Positions 12,125-29,679 of a DNA stretch of 64,000 nt are shown here, piece by piece. This DNA comes from Marchantia polymorpha subsp. ruderalis (taxonomy: Eukaryota > Streptophyta > Marchantiopsida > Marchantiales > Marchantiaceae): the NCBI GenBank assembly GCA_037833965.1, contig AP031353.1, positions 8,434,501 to 8,498,500 on the forward strand. The letters are read 5' to 3'. How positions within the stretch are numbered: the stretch's first letter is position 1; each line of letters opens with the position of its first letter. The notes beneath the pieces were generated by a model. It was not told the DNA's origin. It did no database searches and saw only the letters and a list, made by a program, of their open reading frames with translations. A program made the translations under genes and the position numbers.

Positions 12125-12486
12125 CAAGCACAGCCCCCGCGGACCGATCAAGGGAGCAGCAACAGGCGGAGGAGCGGAGTGACTGTCCGCGGGATGAAAT
12201 TTCGGTGCGCGATGCGCAATCAAACCCCGCGCAGCCACCCTCCGCTCAATCGCCTTCGGCGGCGGACGTCGGCGGCAGAGAGGATACGGTAGACGACCAA
12301 CAAGCGGGCGGCGGGGATGCAGCACGGGCACATTCGCCTACCGCCTTAGACATTTTGGCGAAGAGCAGCGAGGCTGCAGCAGTGCCTTCGCAGGCAGCAC
12401 ACGTCGACGACGTGCAGCCCCACTCGGGTCAGTCGCCGACGCAATCAATGGCGACTGAAATTCTCCACTCGGATGATGACGACTGA
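10321..12486 (+). CDS. Element C ORF1: conserved element domain plus proline/charge-rich linker
   Basis: The frame has 721 codons from ATG at 10321. An alternative ATG at 10543 sits closer to the conserved part. Residues about 95-300 hold the domain shared with copies A and B: FLLWGWN, WTVQDWAQALGRCAG, LLFDSESI, the basic NGYRTRDYKD, YITLWQVSF, HLSPFLINFYR and LARFP. The rest, about 400 residues, is low-complexity, rich in Pro, Ala, Arg and Glu, and carries palindrome-encoded PVHRR repeats. There is no zinc knuckle or enzyme motif. The spacing of conserved aromatic and basic residues might fit a gag-like or 'putative plant transposon protein' domain, but that is a guess. ORF2 follows 15 bp downstream. 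Confidence 0.6.
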   Translation: MTFDRAAESVPFWNSRFHSLVRAARVHLLAAKPSRHRRAEDFLVIEGEVSARDLELRAIRVCRGREELERSGSRMSGRANSKNAMTRPGRLRMLPLRLPQNGLRAFEERLIARKLDFLLWGWNYICADMVREWLEPQGPPSRGLRPHVDRWTVQDWAQALGRCAGMPGHLLFDSESIKVTKQEEAQFVELFKTERSTKNGYRTRDYKDRFRRTLSAALMQLLQPHRACYITLWQVSFVECVIEGTPIHRASILHRVMRQHAFEEKGGTLNHLSPFLINFYRQRNCLTAAELARFPPLSVDHPGKYVRENEVDTYAEESPTSTPSRRRDEGRNTPAARAPRKRRWREESEEEQHQEPSAPIRPLPLYESYSRPKQKARRLVLPANSADTATIATEKGSASPEKNEEARASAGATDHAAASTGERPPTGQGPPELPRALRTGVPFAHRRASADGRPQADVNLRLRVGRSSPPVHRRSPVHRSPPHVPPVHRQESPPFQRRKGKEPAEEPPTRHRPSGPDPPAHNAPRFAPSAPGPSSRGDTSRERAEAASSAGNPPVDAPSAVGPQGQGTSGERPPAMSPLAMDVRGATPAADKAPAFAPAHRPSTAPADRSREQQQAEERSDCPRDEISVRDAQSNPAQPPSAQSPSAADVGGREDTVDDQQAGGGDAARAHSPTALDILAKSSEAAAVPSQAAHVDDVQPHSGQSPTQSMATEILHSDDDD

Positions 12487-12501
12487 GGCTCCACCGAAGA
12501 A

Positions 12502-13428
12502 ATGTCAGGAGCAGTGGACACCGAGGAGGAGGAGGAGGAAATTGTTGGAGCGCCGGCGGCGGCGCTCTCTAAGCAGGTGATTCCGTTGCTGAGGTACCTA
12601 GATCGCAAAGTCGATAAATACGCCGACCCACTTCAGCCGGGATCTTACATCGAGTTAGTGCGCAGGCGGACTCGCACTAAAGTCCACACCAGCAAGCTAC
12701 TAGCTAGAGTGGACCAGGAGTTGAGGGAATTGAAGGAGAAGCATGAATGCTTGTGGGGTCAGTATAAACTCAATCAGAAATTCTACAAGTACTCCGAGAA
12801 GGTGAGGGATGGGAAACTAGAAGAGCTCACCAAGGAGCAGGTGAAGGTCACAGAAGCACTAATTTCTGAGCAGGCCCAGAATCGGATTTTGTCAGAGGAG
12901 CTCGTGCGACAGACGCGGTTGTTAGAGCAGTGTCAGCTCGCACGACAGGCGAATGAGGATGTAATCCGCAGGCTACAGTCAGAGTGTGGCGAATTGAGAG
13001 CGCAACGTGCTGAGGCCGAATCGCAATTAGTGGTAATTGAAGAGGATCGCAGGCAGGAGGCAGATCGCACAAAGGAGGAGACGGCGAGGCGTGTCGCCCA
13101 CTGTCTCAAGGGCTACGCCCACTGGGAAGTGGCGGCGCAGGAGAAACTCACACTGCGTGAGTTTGAACTTCGCGCGGCCGGGTTGTTGTCAGGCGACAGC
13201 ATGAGTCGGCGGAAGGTAGCAAAGAAGCTCGACGCTTTTCTGTCGAAGGCGCGGGATACCATGTCCGCCCTCGAAGTGGAGGTGTCCGCGGCGTTGCAGC
13301 GATTGGGACTGCGCAGTCGAGCGGAAGACTGGCAGGGTAGGGAGTTAGTGCGCGGCAGTCCGTCGCGCAGGAGACGTAGCACAGGTTCCGCGGAGTGTAG
13401 TGTAGCGTGGTTCCGTGCAGGCGTGTAG
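12502..13428 (+). CDS. Element C ORF2: coiled-coil protein
   Basis: The frame has 308 codons from ATG at 12502. It starts with an acidic stretch (EEEEE). The motif IPLLRYLDRK..KYADPLQPGSYIELVRRRT follows, which matches the VSLLKYLDGK..FYVSMIRNRT segment of copies A and B. Residues about 80-200 form a continuous heptad-rich coiled coil (Leu, Glu, Arg, Gln). The C-terminal block (CLKGYAHW..., EVEVSAALQRLGL) also matches copies A and B (CLNGFAMW..., EVEIVNVLCKLGV). A structural or multimerising role is likely from the coiled coil alone. Nothing points to an enzyme. Confidence 0.6.
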   Translation: MSGAVDTEEEEEEIVGAPAAALSKQVIPLLRYLDRKVDKYADPLQPGSYIELVRRRTRTKVHTSKLLARVDQELRELKEKHECLWGQYKLNQKFYKYSEKVRDGKLEELTKEQVKVTEALISEQAQNRILSEELVRQTRLLEQCQLARQANEDVIRRLQSECGELRAQRAEAESQLVVIEEDRRQEADRTKEETARRVAHCLKGYAHWEVAAQEKLTLREFELRAAGLLSGDSMSRRKVAKKLDAFLSKARDTMSALEVEVSAALQRLGLRSRAEDWQGRELVRGSPSRRRRSTGSAECSVAWFRAGV

Positions 13429-13879
13429 CGTAGTGCAGTGTAGTGCTAGTTAGGACTTAGAAGGTATAAAATAGTTCCATGTGTTTTGCCTGGGGTTTTT
13501 TCCCAAACTCAGAAGTGCAGATCAGGAGTCCATTTCCTCTGCGTGTTTGTGTCCTTAAGTTCTGTCACCACGCATGAGGAGTTACAACTTAGCGTTCCGC
13601 ATTTTGTAGCTGAAGGCCTTCGGCCGAATGTTTAGAGCTAGTACATTGGTTAGAGAGTTGAGTAGTTCGGATCTGCACCTGCGGGTGACTGCCGATGCTC
13701 AGAGCCAGTGACTAGTTAGATACTTGAACAGTTTCGCCCCTACACCTTCGAGTGTTTCTTTCTGATTGTACTCCTTTGGGATTTTTCCCCTGAATGCCAA
13801 AGTGAAGTTTTGTTACTTCATGTAAGCCTTGGTTGTGAATTCAGGTTACGCTGCAGCAGGTGCCTTCAGGGTAACCCCT

Positions 13880-14221
13880 GTAGTATTTCTGGGAATGACA
13901 AGTGCCTGAGAATTCAAACTCTTCAATAGACTGTTGTTGGGTTACTGGAATGTTTCTCCGTGAGTCCTTCAGTGCGGACCTATGTTCTCTTCGCGTTTTG
14001 TGAGTTGAGAGTGTTGTTCACCGCGTATGAGTGACTTGGATCCGAAGTAGGCAGTCCAAACCGGGTTTCCTACGCTAGCAGCAAGCTAGTGGAAGTGTTG
14101 TAAAAGCCGGAGTTGGGAGTCACTACCCGCAGCTTCGCTGAGTGTACTCTTGAGAGACTTCCCCCTGAAATCTTGAGTAGAGGTACTAACGGATCTCTGG
14201 GTTATGTTTCTGTAGTTTCAG

Positions 14222-14252
<31 letters not shown>

Positions 14253-14350
14253 GCTGCACTGTGCGACCTCCGAGTGCGCTCCGAGTGGACACTTGCAGTA
14301 TTTCTGGGAGTGACAGTCGCCTGAGAATTCAAACTCATCAATAGTCTGTT
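13880..14350 (+). repeat. Duplicated tail unit in element C
   Basis: The block around GTATTTCTGGGAATGACA...CCTGAGAATTCAAACT, ending in a CAATAG.CTGTT motif, occurs at about 13880-13934 and again at about 14295-14350, offset by ~415 bp. The segments preceding each copy also share features (TTTCCCCCTGAA-like and TTACGCTGCA motifs). The tail therefore appears to be two diverged tandem units. Copies A and B carry only one equivalent (about 3230-3262 in A). Confidence 0.7.
14222..14249. repeat. (GT)n microsatellite
   Basis: About 14 uninterrupted GT units lie inside the second tail unit of element C. Confidence 0.95.
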
Positions 14351-15748
14351 AAACGTGACACTTTGTACCCTGTGTGTTCCTCTGTCCCTGTGGGTTCGAC
14401 CTTTCTACCACTATATTGCAGTTTTAGCCTTTAGTGGGTTATTACATCAACCCCAAAACATGAACAAGAATCACATAAAAACATCAGCAAAACTTCACAA
14501 CACCACCACCAAAGTATTCGGTCTACACGCACTTCTTCGAGTGAAAAAGTCCGAATCACAAACATAGAGTCGAGCCAAACTCACTCCACTCTCGGAAGAC
14601 TAGAGTCGAAGCTAATGGGACTGACATATCCCTACGCAAAAGGCTCAACTCGAAGAACTGACAATTTTTTGAGCTTGACTTCAATATATCCCTGGAAAGT
14701 GTCGTCTCCACCCAACGCTCCTCGACCGTCTGCCACGGCCCAACGTCAGCCGCGTTCCAACGTTTCTCCGTCTCAAGCTCAAATCCAACGTGGATCTGCA
14801 ACTGCACTAACGTATATACACATGACAGAGTCTTTCATGTTCAAACATGGTTATTTTAGACGAACGTAAACGGCGATGCCTAAACTATCTAAACTGTGGT
14901 GCGTTTTGGGTGAAGCAACCAAGGGGGAGGGAGCATCTAGCCATAAATGTGTCAGGATTGTAATAGATTGTCAACTCAAAAGTTTCACTCTTGACCTATA
15001 TTTTCATAAAGTATCACCGATCGTTTTCACCAATTTTCACCGATCATTTTTTGAGTAGAGTAAGATCTGGGTCCGTGCGACTTGCTCTCGTTGATTCAAA
15101 ATTTGCACTCTCGACTCCTATTTTTATCTACTCTTGATTTTCCCTGATTTTCATAGACTTTCGTTTTCAAAGTAGCAGTAAGATTTGTGGGCAAGTGGAG
15201 TCGTGGTGAATATTACCCGCACATTATGTTCTTGTTGTCGCTCTTATGATTCTTAATTCTTTTTTACTCATGTTTCTCAAAATTGCTAGAGAGAATAAAA
15301 TAGAATTGTAAATAGCTAACACCTTCTCCTTCAAGCCGTCAGTTCAAATCACATGTTGTGGTCCAATTACTCCTCACCCTGCTGCGCTTGTGTCTTGGAT
15401 TGGATTTGTTGCCTTTTGTCAAACTAACATTCAGCTCGTAATCTTGCGGTGTACTTTGCGCTCGGTTTCCATCGGATTTTTTTGGATTGAGCAGCGGGAT
15501 TGTCAGCTCTTTGGGTTGTACATTGGATGACACAATATTTTGACACCTAGCTTTGGATCATATGCAGTTTCATGTCTGTTCTCAGCAAGTAGAGAAGTGT
15601 ACTGAATTTTTTCTCTGTTAAGTATAATATTACATTGTATATTTTTGTTTGATATTTCTTGTTTGCATGAAATTTACATAACCTTAGTCTACCGGCAGAG
15701 CAGGCTTTTTTTAGATGTGCTACAACGAAGTTGAGCTAGTGGGAATTA

Positions 15749-15808
15749 TACTCTCATGCAGTTTACTGCAGTAAATGATACTCTCATGCAGTTTTCTGCA
15801 GTAAATGA
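15749..15808. repeat. 30-bp tandem duplication
   Basis: Two copies of a 30-bp unit (TACTCTCATGCAGTTT.CTG... ending GTAAATGA) lie at 15749-15778 and 15779-15808, differing at one base. A partial third copy follows (TACTCTGC). Each unit contains a small GCAGT-TT-ACTGC type inverted repeat. Confidence 0.9.
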
Positions 15809-16168
15809 TACTCTGCTGATCCAGGACCACATCTTTATGCTTGTAATATCTTCGGCAAGCTGGAGATGACTAGTCTTCATTTGGTGCTAGATTTTCAAAT
15901 GAAATATTGTGATATATTATAATTTATTTTTCTTGAGATTAATTCCTTGGAAGAGACATTCGTTTCGCAAAAAAGTATGTGGATTGAAGGAAGTAATGTG
16001 TTCAAAATAATTTTCCTTCATAGTCAGTTCTAGTATTTATCAATGCTATGATAAATGCTAAATATACAATTTCTATTGAAATTAATGCACTTTAACTTTT
16101 TTGAGTAGACTTTTTTGAACTTTAACTTTTTTGAGTAGATTAATATAACTTTTCATACTACGTCCCAT

Positions 16169-16186
16169 CTCTCTCTCTCTCTCTCT
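16169..16186. repeat. (CT)n microsatellite
   Basis: Nine CT units in an intergenic region. Confidence 0.9.
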
Positions 16187-17858
16187 AAAGCTAATCTCAT
16201 TGCCTTTTCATGAAGATGTGGCACCCGTACCGACAGACATGGAACGCTGGCTGCTTTCACGTCAAATTACGATCATGTGACGTCGGTCTGTAAGCTACTG
16301 GCGGAGACGGACCCGTATGAAATTGATTGATTAGTGTTCCATTGCGCAATTGGACACTGGCCGCTGCTGCTGGGATGCTGCCGTCACCCAAACCAAGGCA
16401 CGCGAGAATCATGGGGCGAAGGAAAGCCCCCGGTGCGAAGGCCTTGCTTCCTTTCACTTGCTTGCTTTGACTTGACCTGTCCACCGTCTCCCTTTGTGGA
16501 TGTCAGAGCTCTCGATCGTTTCAATCATCGTCTATGAAGAACGCGCACGCGTGTGCTTGCTCTTCGACTGTCGCGTCAATTGCGGTACCTACATAGTCAA
16601 ATGAGGATTGGTGAAAGTTACTCTGCCATGGAGTGAGGGCAAATGATTCAGTAGCATGTTCTCAATCTGGCTTGGTTGCAGAAGAAGCGCTCCTTCAAAT
16701 CGCTGCTGCTGCTGTTGTTGTCTCTGTCTCTGGCTGTTATCAAGTATTAGTTCTCAGAACAAGCATGCTTCGTTTCTCCTTCCTGTTTTTCGCGGCGAGG
16801 TTGGACCTGGAGCTTCCTACGAAAATTGTGCTCTACTACAGCTCGTCCACTCTCTCAGATGGTATCAGTATCGAATTCCTAACATGAATTGTATGAAGCC
16901 TGCACTCTCATAAGCTCCTCGGACGAATCACTTCAGAATTTGTGAGTGCGCCGACTTGGAAGTCAGGTTTCTTCAAACAGCTCTATGCGAAGACGGATGA
17001 AAAACCTGACGCAGCCCACGACACTCGATTCATAAAGGTTACTACCAAAATAACGGCGTTTCAGGATACACGAACAAAATTTATTGCGCGAAACAAAAAA
17101 ATATATAGCGCTCTCCTAATTATATGTTGCACTCTCTATACTTCATACTTCACGCCACCGTTCGTACAACATTTGATGGAGAGCACTTGCAAGTGTTAAT
17201 AACTACTCTGTTCCAGTTATGATCACCTTTCCTACGGGTCTATGATAAAATACTGTCAGCTGCAGTGATCTCAGACCGTGGGTTTCGAAGAATACATATT
17301 TTAAGCTCTGACAGCTCTAATCTCTGGCGCAATTCATGCCATACCAAGTTCTGGACGGCATGCTCAAAAAACAACGATGATGATATAAGCGTTATATAAA
17401 ACACAAGCTACTATTTATTCGTGATTGGAAACCAATACAATCACGGTGATATATCCTCTGAACGCCGTATGCAGAACGAAAGGTGGCTGTAAAATTAGTC
17501 GACACAGTGGACGGATAGCGCTTCCAGCTGTCAATCGAAGTGTCGCAATTCTATCGTGCATCGCACAAGACCAGGAGTCTGGGAGAGCTCATCCAAAGAA
17601 GGTCAAACTAAGTAAAAGGGGATGAATATCTTCATAGACTGTACAGCGTCGAACTCACGAGTGCGACGATCGCTACGCAGCAGCCAGAATCACAATCGAC
17701 CAGAGGGCAACTGGATCGGAGACGCGGCGGAGGGGAAGCAATGCGGCAGGCAGAGAGAGAGAAACCCCGAGATTCTCGACGCTTTGAGTGGCCATGAGAA
17801 GCAAGTGAGGGCTCGATCCAGCTCCAGAAAATCGAAAAGAGGCCGAGAAATCGATGGA

Positions 17859-18401
17859 TCAGGATTCGGAGGCGATGAATTGGACGAGCTGCGGAACATT
17901 CTCGACGCCGGTAACGGGCAGATCGCCGCGCTCGAGGAGGCCCGTCTGCACGAGGACGCTGGCCTGGTCCCAATAGATGCGCTCGGAGGTGACCTTGTCG
18001 CCGCGGAACGTGACGATGACGACGACAGGGATCTCGACGCGCTTGCCGGTGGGCGCGACGCCGGGCAGCAGCCAGGGAATGGGCGCGTCGTGCGTGAACT
18101 TGAAGAGGATCTCGTCGCAGAGGCGGTTGCTGCCGACGGTCCGAGACAGCGCGACGACCTCGACGTCGGCCGGGATGCTCGGCATGAAGGTCTTGGCGTA
18201 GAAGTCCTCGATCGTGCCGAGCCGATGCGTCCCGCTCCCGCTGCCGCCGCAGGCCGTGGGCACGTTGTACACGTACCCGTCGTCGACCATGGTCTCCAAC
18301 GTCTGCGCAACGTTCTTCCTCTGGAACTCCGACGCCATGTGATGCTCCCACACCTCCACCATCTTCCGCTGCGCCGCGCTCCAGTTCTCCTCCTCCGCCA
18401 T
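17859..18401 (-). CDS. SnoaL-like / NTF2-fold protein, single exon
   Basis: This is an intact 180-residue protein with ATG at 18401 (context aaatcATGGCGG). The length and pattern fit a stand-alone SnoaL-like NTF2-fold protein. An N-terminal helix (residues 10-25, MVEVWEHHM) is followed by VAQTLETMVDDGYVYNVPT, then LGTIEDFYAKTF, VGSNRLCDEILFKFTHD, IPWLLPGVAPTGKRVEIP and the C-terminal strands ERIYWDQASVLVQTGLL. Relatives are common in bacteria and fungi, sometimes annotated beside dienelactone hydrolases. Substrate and activity are unknown, and I would not assign an enzyme name. There is no signal peptide or membrane segment. The CDS is intronless and much more GC-rich than its flanks, unlike the intron-rich genes nearby, which raises the possibility of horizontal acquisition. 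A 296-codon frame on the opposite strand is a by-product of the GC bias. Confidence 0.82.
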   Translation of the reverse strand: MAEEENWSAAQRKMVEVWEHHMASEFQRKNVAQTLETMVDDGYVYNVPTACGGSGSGTHRLGTIEDFYAKTFMPSIPADVEVVALSRTVGSNRLCDEILFKFTHDAPIPWLLPGVAPTGKRVEIPVVVIVTFRGDKVTSERIYWDQASVLVQTGLLERGDLPVTGVENVPQLVQFIASES

Positions 18402-18484
18402 GATTTCTCGCTCTCTCCCTCCCTCGATCGCTCGGCGTCGATGGGCGATGGTGGCTTTCTCTCGAGTGCCGACCAGGTGCCGCT

Positions 18485-18492
18485 CTTTTATG
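18485..18492 (-). promoter_or_regulatory. TATA-like box of the SnoaL-like gene
   Basis: CATAAAAG on the minus strand lies about 85 bp upstream of the ATG at 18401. This would give a short 5' UTR of about 50-60 nt, rich in GAGA/CT motifs. Confidence 0.5.
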
Positions 18493-21456
18493 CTGGGCCG
18501 CGACCGGTCTAGTTGACCGCGTCTTTCTTCGAGTGTGGGACTTCGTCGTGATGCTTAGTCTTCGTCCCCTCGTGTCGCTTGAGCGACATGGCTCATCTCA
18601 TCGAGCTCCGGGCAATCCCAGAAACAACCGATCACAAAGGATCGCAACAGTAAGCGCAAGAACAGACATCTGACAGGACTGCAGGACCTCGCTCTCTCGC
18701 TCGCTCGGTCTGGAAGCACTTGAGCACAGGGCACCTGTGGTGTGCAATTCAGCTCCTGGAAATGAAATTCGGATTTGCGCTTCGGCTTTGAATATTGTTG
18801 TGAATTCGGGTCTTAGTCTTGGCGGCGAGCGATGGGATGATTCGATTGCGACTGATACGACTCGGTTTAGTCGAGTTTAGCATTTTGTTTTAATTCTTTT
18901 GGGTGTTCGTTCCTTATTCCATTGGAGTGATAATATGCTTAAATACAATGATTGACTTTTACGCACCTTCTAACTTTAGAAGAGTTCGGACATACGCTAA
19001 CATATATCGTTCTTTTTAATTAGAACCACATGTGTTGATCGATAAATGTGTTAATCGTTAAAATTAACTCTGTAAGAGGCGTATTACTGGATTATAGTAG
19101 ACTTTTCACTAAAGAAGTAATTACGTAAACTTTTTAAACTTTTATATTAACTAATAACAATGATCTTTTAAATCCGGTGTTTAATTGAAATAGTTTCAAT
19201 GGAGAAACTATTGAAACTCCACACACTCTCTACAACTCGAATAAATAAGTCTCACTAGTAAGTAAAGGGTTTTAGAATTCGGAAATTGTAAGGAAGTTGT
19301 AGACTGGGTCGACGAGTGATGGTGAAACAACGTCGACTTTTCCACGCAATAACTAATCGAGTGAATTCTCGTTCACTGGAGGAAAACAAGCGAACGAAAT
19401 ACCAGGAGTAGGGAAGGAGTAAAGTCCGGAAATGTGATTTCCAGATTATTCCGACCAAGCATCCCCAAAGATGCCCCATGAATCGGGCGGCTGTACGGAG
19501 ATCCCCCAAAAATGTACCAACAAGACTGGCATGGTCAACTTCAAATACGGCAGGGACGCGGTCTCTTCATCCAAAGGAATGGTCGGTAGCGCAGATGTGG
19601 TATGAGACTGTGGCCCATGTTCTTTCTAACCCGACACGTTAAGTACAGTACAGCATTGATAGAGTACAGATATGCGCCATGTACAGACATTTGCATATCC
19701 GATACCCGAGTTTATAGGTAAAGTATAATTACTAATGATATCATCGGTTTTTGAGGGAGATCTTGTTTGACATATAACAAAAGAATGTAGATGTTTCGTG
19801 TATAGCAACATTGATAAGTGTTGCAGTTCCAAAATTAAGTTTGGTCTGAGAGCATAGGTAACCTTGTGCACTCAAACCGAGTATATTTATGATATATAGT
19901 TTTGGAATGGTGACAAACCGTAAACGTTTATTCCATTCCATCTTTTCAAACAAATGTTCAATCATTTACAAGAATGTACATTCTTGTATTTTCAGACTGT
20001 ATAGGTGATATACTTCAAAACATTCATATACCTCGTCGGTAAAGACTTCAAAATCGTCTGTAGATATTACTTGTTGAGGAATTACTCTGCAGCTTTGGTT
20101 TCTTCCTTGTATTTAGCAGTCATTCTGGGGAGGCACGATACTGCTTTTGGCATCCTCTACCCGTCCAACTGTATAATAGTTTGATAGTATCCACATTCTC
20201 TTGGATGATGCTGCTGATGTCGGTCTCATTTTCGCCTCTGGATTACTGTGAAATCAGAGGTTGCCAATCAGACCGAATGAAACGGAGGGTTGACAAAGTA
20301 AAGGATTGGGGAAAAGAGAACAGATAAGACCTGCGAACAGGTTGCTGACAACAACCATGTGCTAGCTCGTTTCAAGTGCGTATGTTCCAAACTTGTGTGC
20401 CACGGTCAAGAAACAGTTGAATCTGTAGCTCAATATGCAATCTGATAAAAGTGATCAATTGTCCTAACATTGGTATTTGCGACATGCATAAACCTGGGAC
20501 ACTAATTAAATATTGAGAGTGCATTAGCAAATGTAGGTGGCATCAACATGAAAAGGTTGCGGTGTTTCTTACGTCAAGCATATTTCATCAAGAGCTGTCT
20601 CTGTAATATCGGGGAGGATAAATGTTGAAAATATTTATTGAGGTTGTGAACAGTCCACTTCTCCTTCAGTACACCAATGTACATCGTCAGTATAAGTGTT
20701 CGCTTATACATCAGTTTTAAGCAAGTGTGACAATTTGTCCAATTAAAAGTCCATCGTATGAATATATATCAAAGCACCATTCACAACTGAGAAATGTCGA
20801 TGTTACTGGGTGAAGACAAATTCTAGCAAATTTTCTGGCATACAGGAGTAACGCAAATCCCTGCAGAGTGCAATACACAATGTCATTAGCTTCCACCAAC
20901 GGGGCACCAGTTCACACGAGGAACAAAAAGGATCTGGCACGGTAAGGAAAGGGGACGATGATAAGTGTTATCGAGCTAGAGCATAAAATTCTGAATAGCA
21001 AGCAATCTAACAATCTTCTAAGGAAAGGATCTTACCCTCATGGTCCCACTGTTAGACAACAGTGTTCGATATAATTTGAAGCAATGGCTGTTGAGTTCAT
21101 TAATTATTATCAAATATCTCGAGGAATCTCCGAAGGCCTGATGTAGAAGAAGTCGGTTTCTTTACGATTGCATGATCGATCGGCTTATGATGTCGTCGAA
21201 GAAAAGCATCGAAGAGATATTTGGGTTAGGGGCGCAATGGAGGGTTCAACCAACACATTCAATTTTATGTGATTGATCAATGTCGGCAATATGTTACAAG
21301 CTACTTTGGCCGACATAGCCGCTCGAAGCTGTCGGATGAGGCGCAGCCTCTATGCTGTACAAGGCTGTAGTACACCAGCCAAAAGTGTGTACACAAATGA
21401 AACCCGAAAAATCTGGCGTAGTCAACCTAAAGCGGTACACCCTGATTTGTTCCTTA
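18493..21456. other. Intergenic between divergent/convergent neighbours; includes MCM5 3' flank
   Basis: About 3 kb without a recognisable gene. The right end (just below 21457) should contain the MCM5 3' UTR on the minus strand. Short frames near 19255-19509 and 19626-19965 have no known motif. No RNA gene or long repeat was seen. Confidence 0.55.
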
Positions 21457-29154
<7,698 letters not shown>

Positions 29155-29496
29155 CCCCTCGGCTTCTCAAAGACCTCTCCCACAAATCCTGCGAATTCGA
29201 TCCTCCCTCCAAGAACGTCGGAATGAATTCCCCGGACCCTGCTCCCTTAGCCTTCTTCGAAGCACAGGCGCGCTTGATCCCTCCCAAGAACAGCCCAACA
29301 GGCGCTCCTCGGTCCGAAATAAATTGATTGAAATGCTCCTGTCTCCGGAAGATTTGAAACTCAGAGGTTGTCGAGCATTGTTTGCCGAGGGAAGAATGTT
29401 GGCAGCGAGGGGAGCAGAGTCGGCAGACAACGATGGAGATGGAGGTGGATGCTCGAGCTCGCCTGGCTCAAACAAATCTGCACACTCGTGCAAATC

Positions 29497-29534
29497 GGCG
29501 GGAAACGATCTGCTGAGGTGGCCGGGGCGGGAAA
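29497..29534 (-). promoter_or_regulatory. Two E2F-type sites upstream of MCM5
   Basis: GGCGGGAAA occurs at 29497-29505 and again at 29526-29534, i.e. TTTCCCGCC on the strand of MCM5. Both match the E2F/DP consensus TTTSSCGC. They lie 340-380 bp upstream of the start codon. Plant MCM genes are known E2F targets at G1/S, so cell-cycle control is expected. A perfect 14-bp palindrome TTTTCCCGGGAAAA follows at 29566-29579. Confidence 0.7.
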
Positions 29535-29679
29535 GTTCAGACGGTGGCCACTGGACTGCGTTCTGTTTTCCCGGGAAAACGTCGACGGCGAGTGCCTTTG
29601 CTACATGTGTACCGACAGTTTTCAGTCAACGTGTGATGATACGACAAATTTCTGGAGTATAATATGCATTAAGCATAGT

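Larger units (their letters stand above)
10135..13625. repeat. Second family of mini stem-loops, GCC-TTC-GGC type
   Basis: Short stems with a TTC or TTT loop recur in element C: 10135-10145 (CGCC-TTT-GGCG), 11899-11911 (GCGCC-TTC-GGCGC), 11989-12000, 12049-12061 (TCGCC-TTT-GGCGA), 12251-12261 and 13615-13625 (GGCC-TTC-GGCC). They are a distinct motif from the CGCCTGTGCACAGGCG palindromes but occupy the same GC-rich element, and several sit in frame within the linker of ORF1 as A-P-S-A-type peptides. Confidence 0.65.
9240..14446 (+). mobile_element. GC-rich relative (copy C) of the same retroelement family, two open frames
   Basis: This copy shows the same order of parts as copies A and B: leader, a conserved N-terminal domain, a charged or proline-rich linker, a coiled-coil protein and a non-coding tail. 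The tail carries GTCCCTGTGGGTTCGACC and ends ...GGTTATTACA at 14446, the same TTACA terminus as the other two copies. A TATAAAA box at about 13461 would fit a U3 region. The 5' limit is approximate: sequence becomes GC-rich and palindrome-rich from about 9280. No 5' LTR and no pol domains are visible. The two main frames look whole. Strong protein divergence from A and B suggests a different, older subfamily. Confidence 0.6.
14447..17858. other. Intergenic, no gene recognised
   Basis: About 3.4 kb of sequence, AT-rich for the most part, contains only short frames without recognisable motifs. It holds two small tandem repeats and a (CT)n run (listed separately), plus a duplicated CTTTAACTTTTTTGAGTAGA motif near 16091-16140. 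The last few hundred bases probably include the 3' UTR of the minus-strand gene ending at 17859. Confidence 0.6.

Noticed and set aside
17622-18512. A 296-codon open frame on the plus strand over the SnoaL-like gene
   Set aside because: It is antisense to a well-conserved protein, is Arg/Asp/Gly-biased and low-complexity, and owes its length to high GC content.
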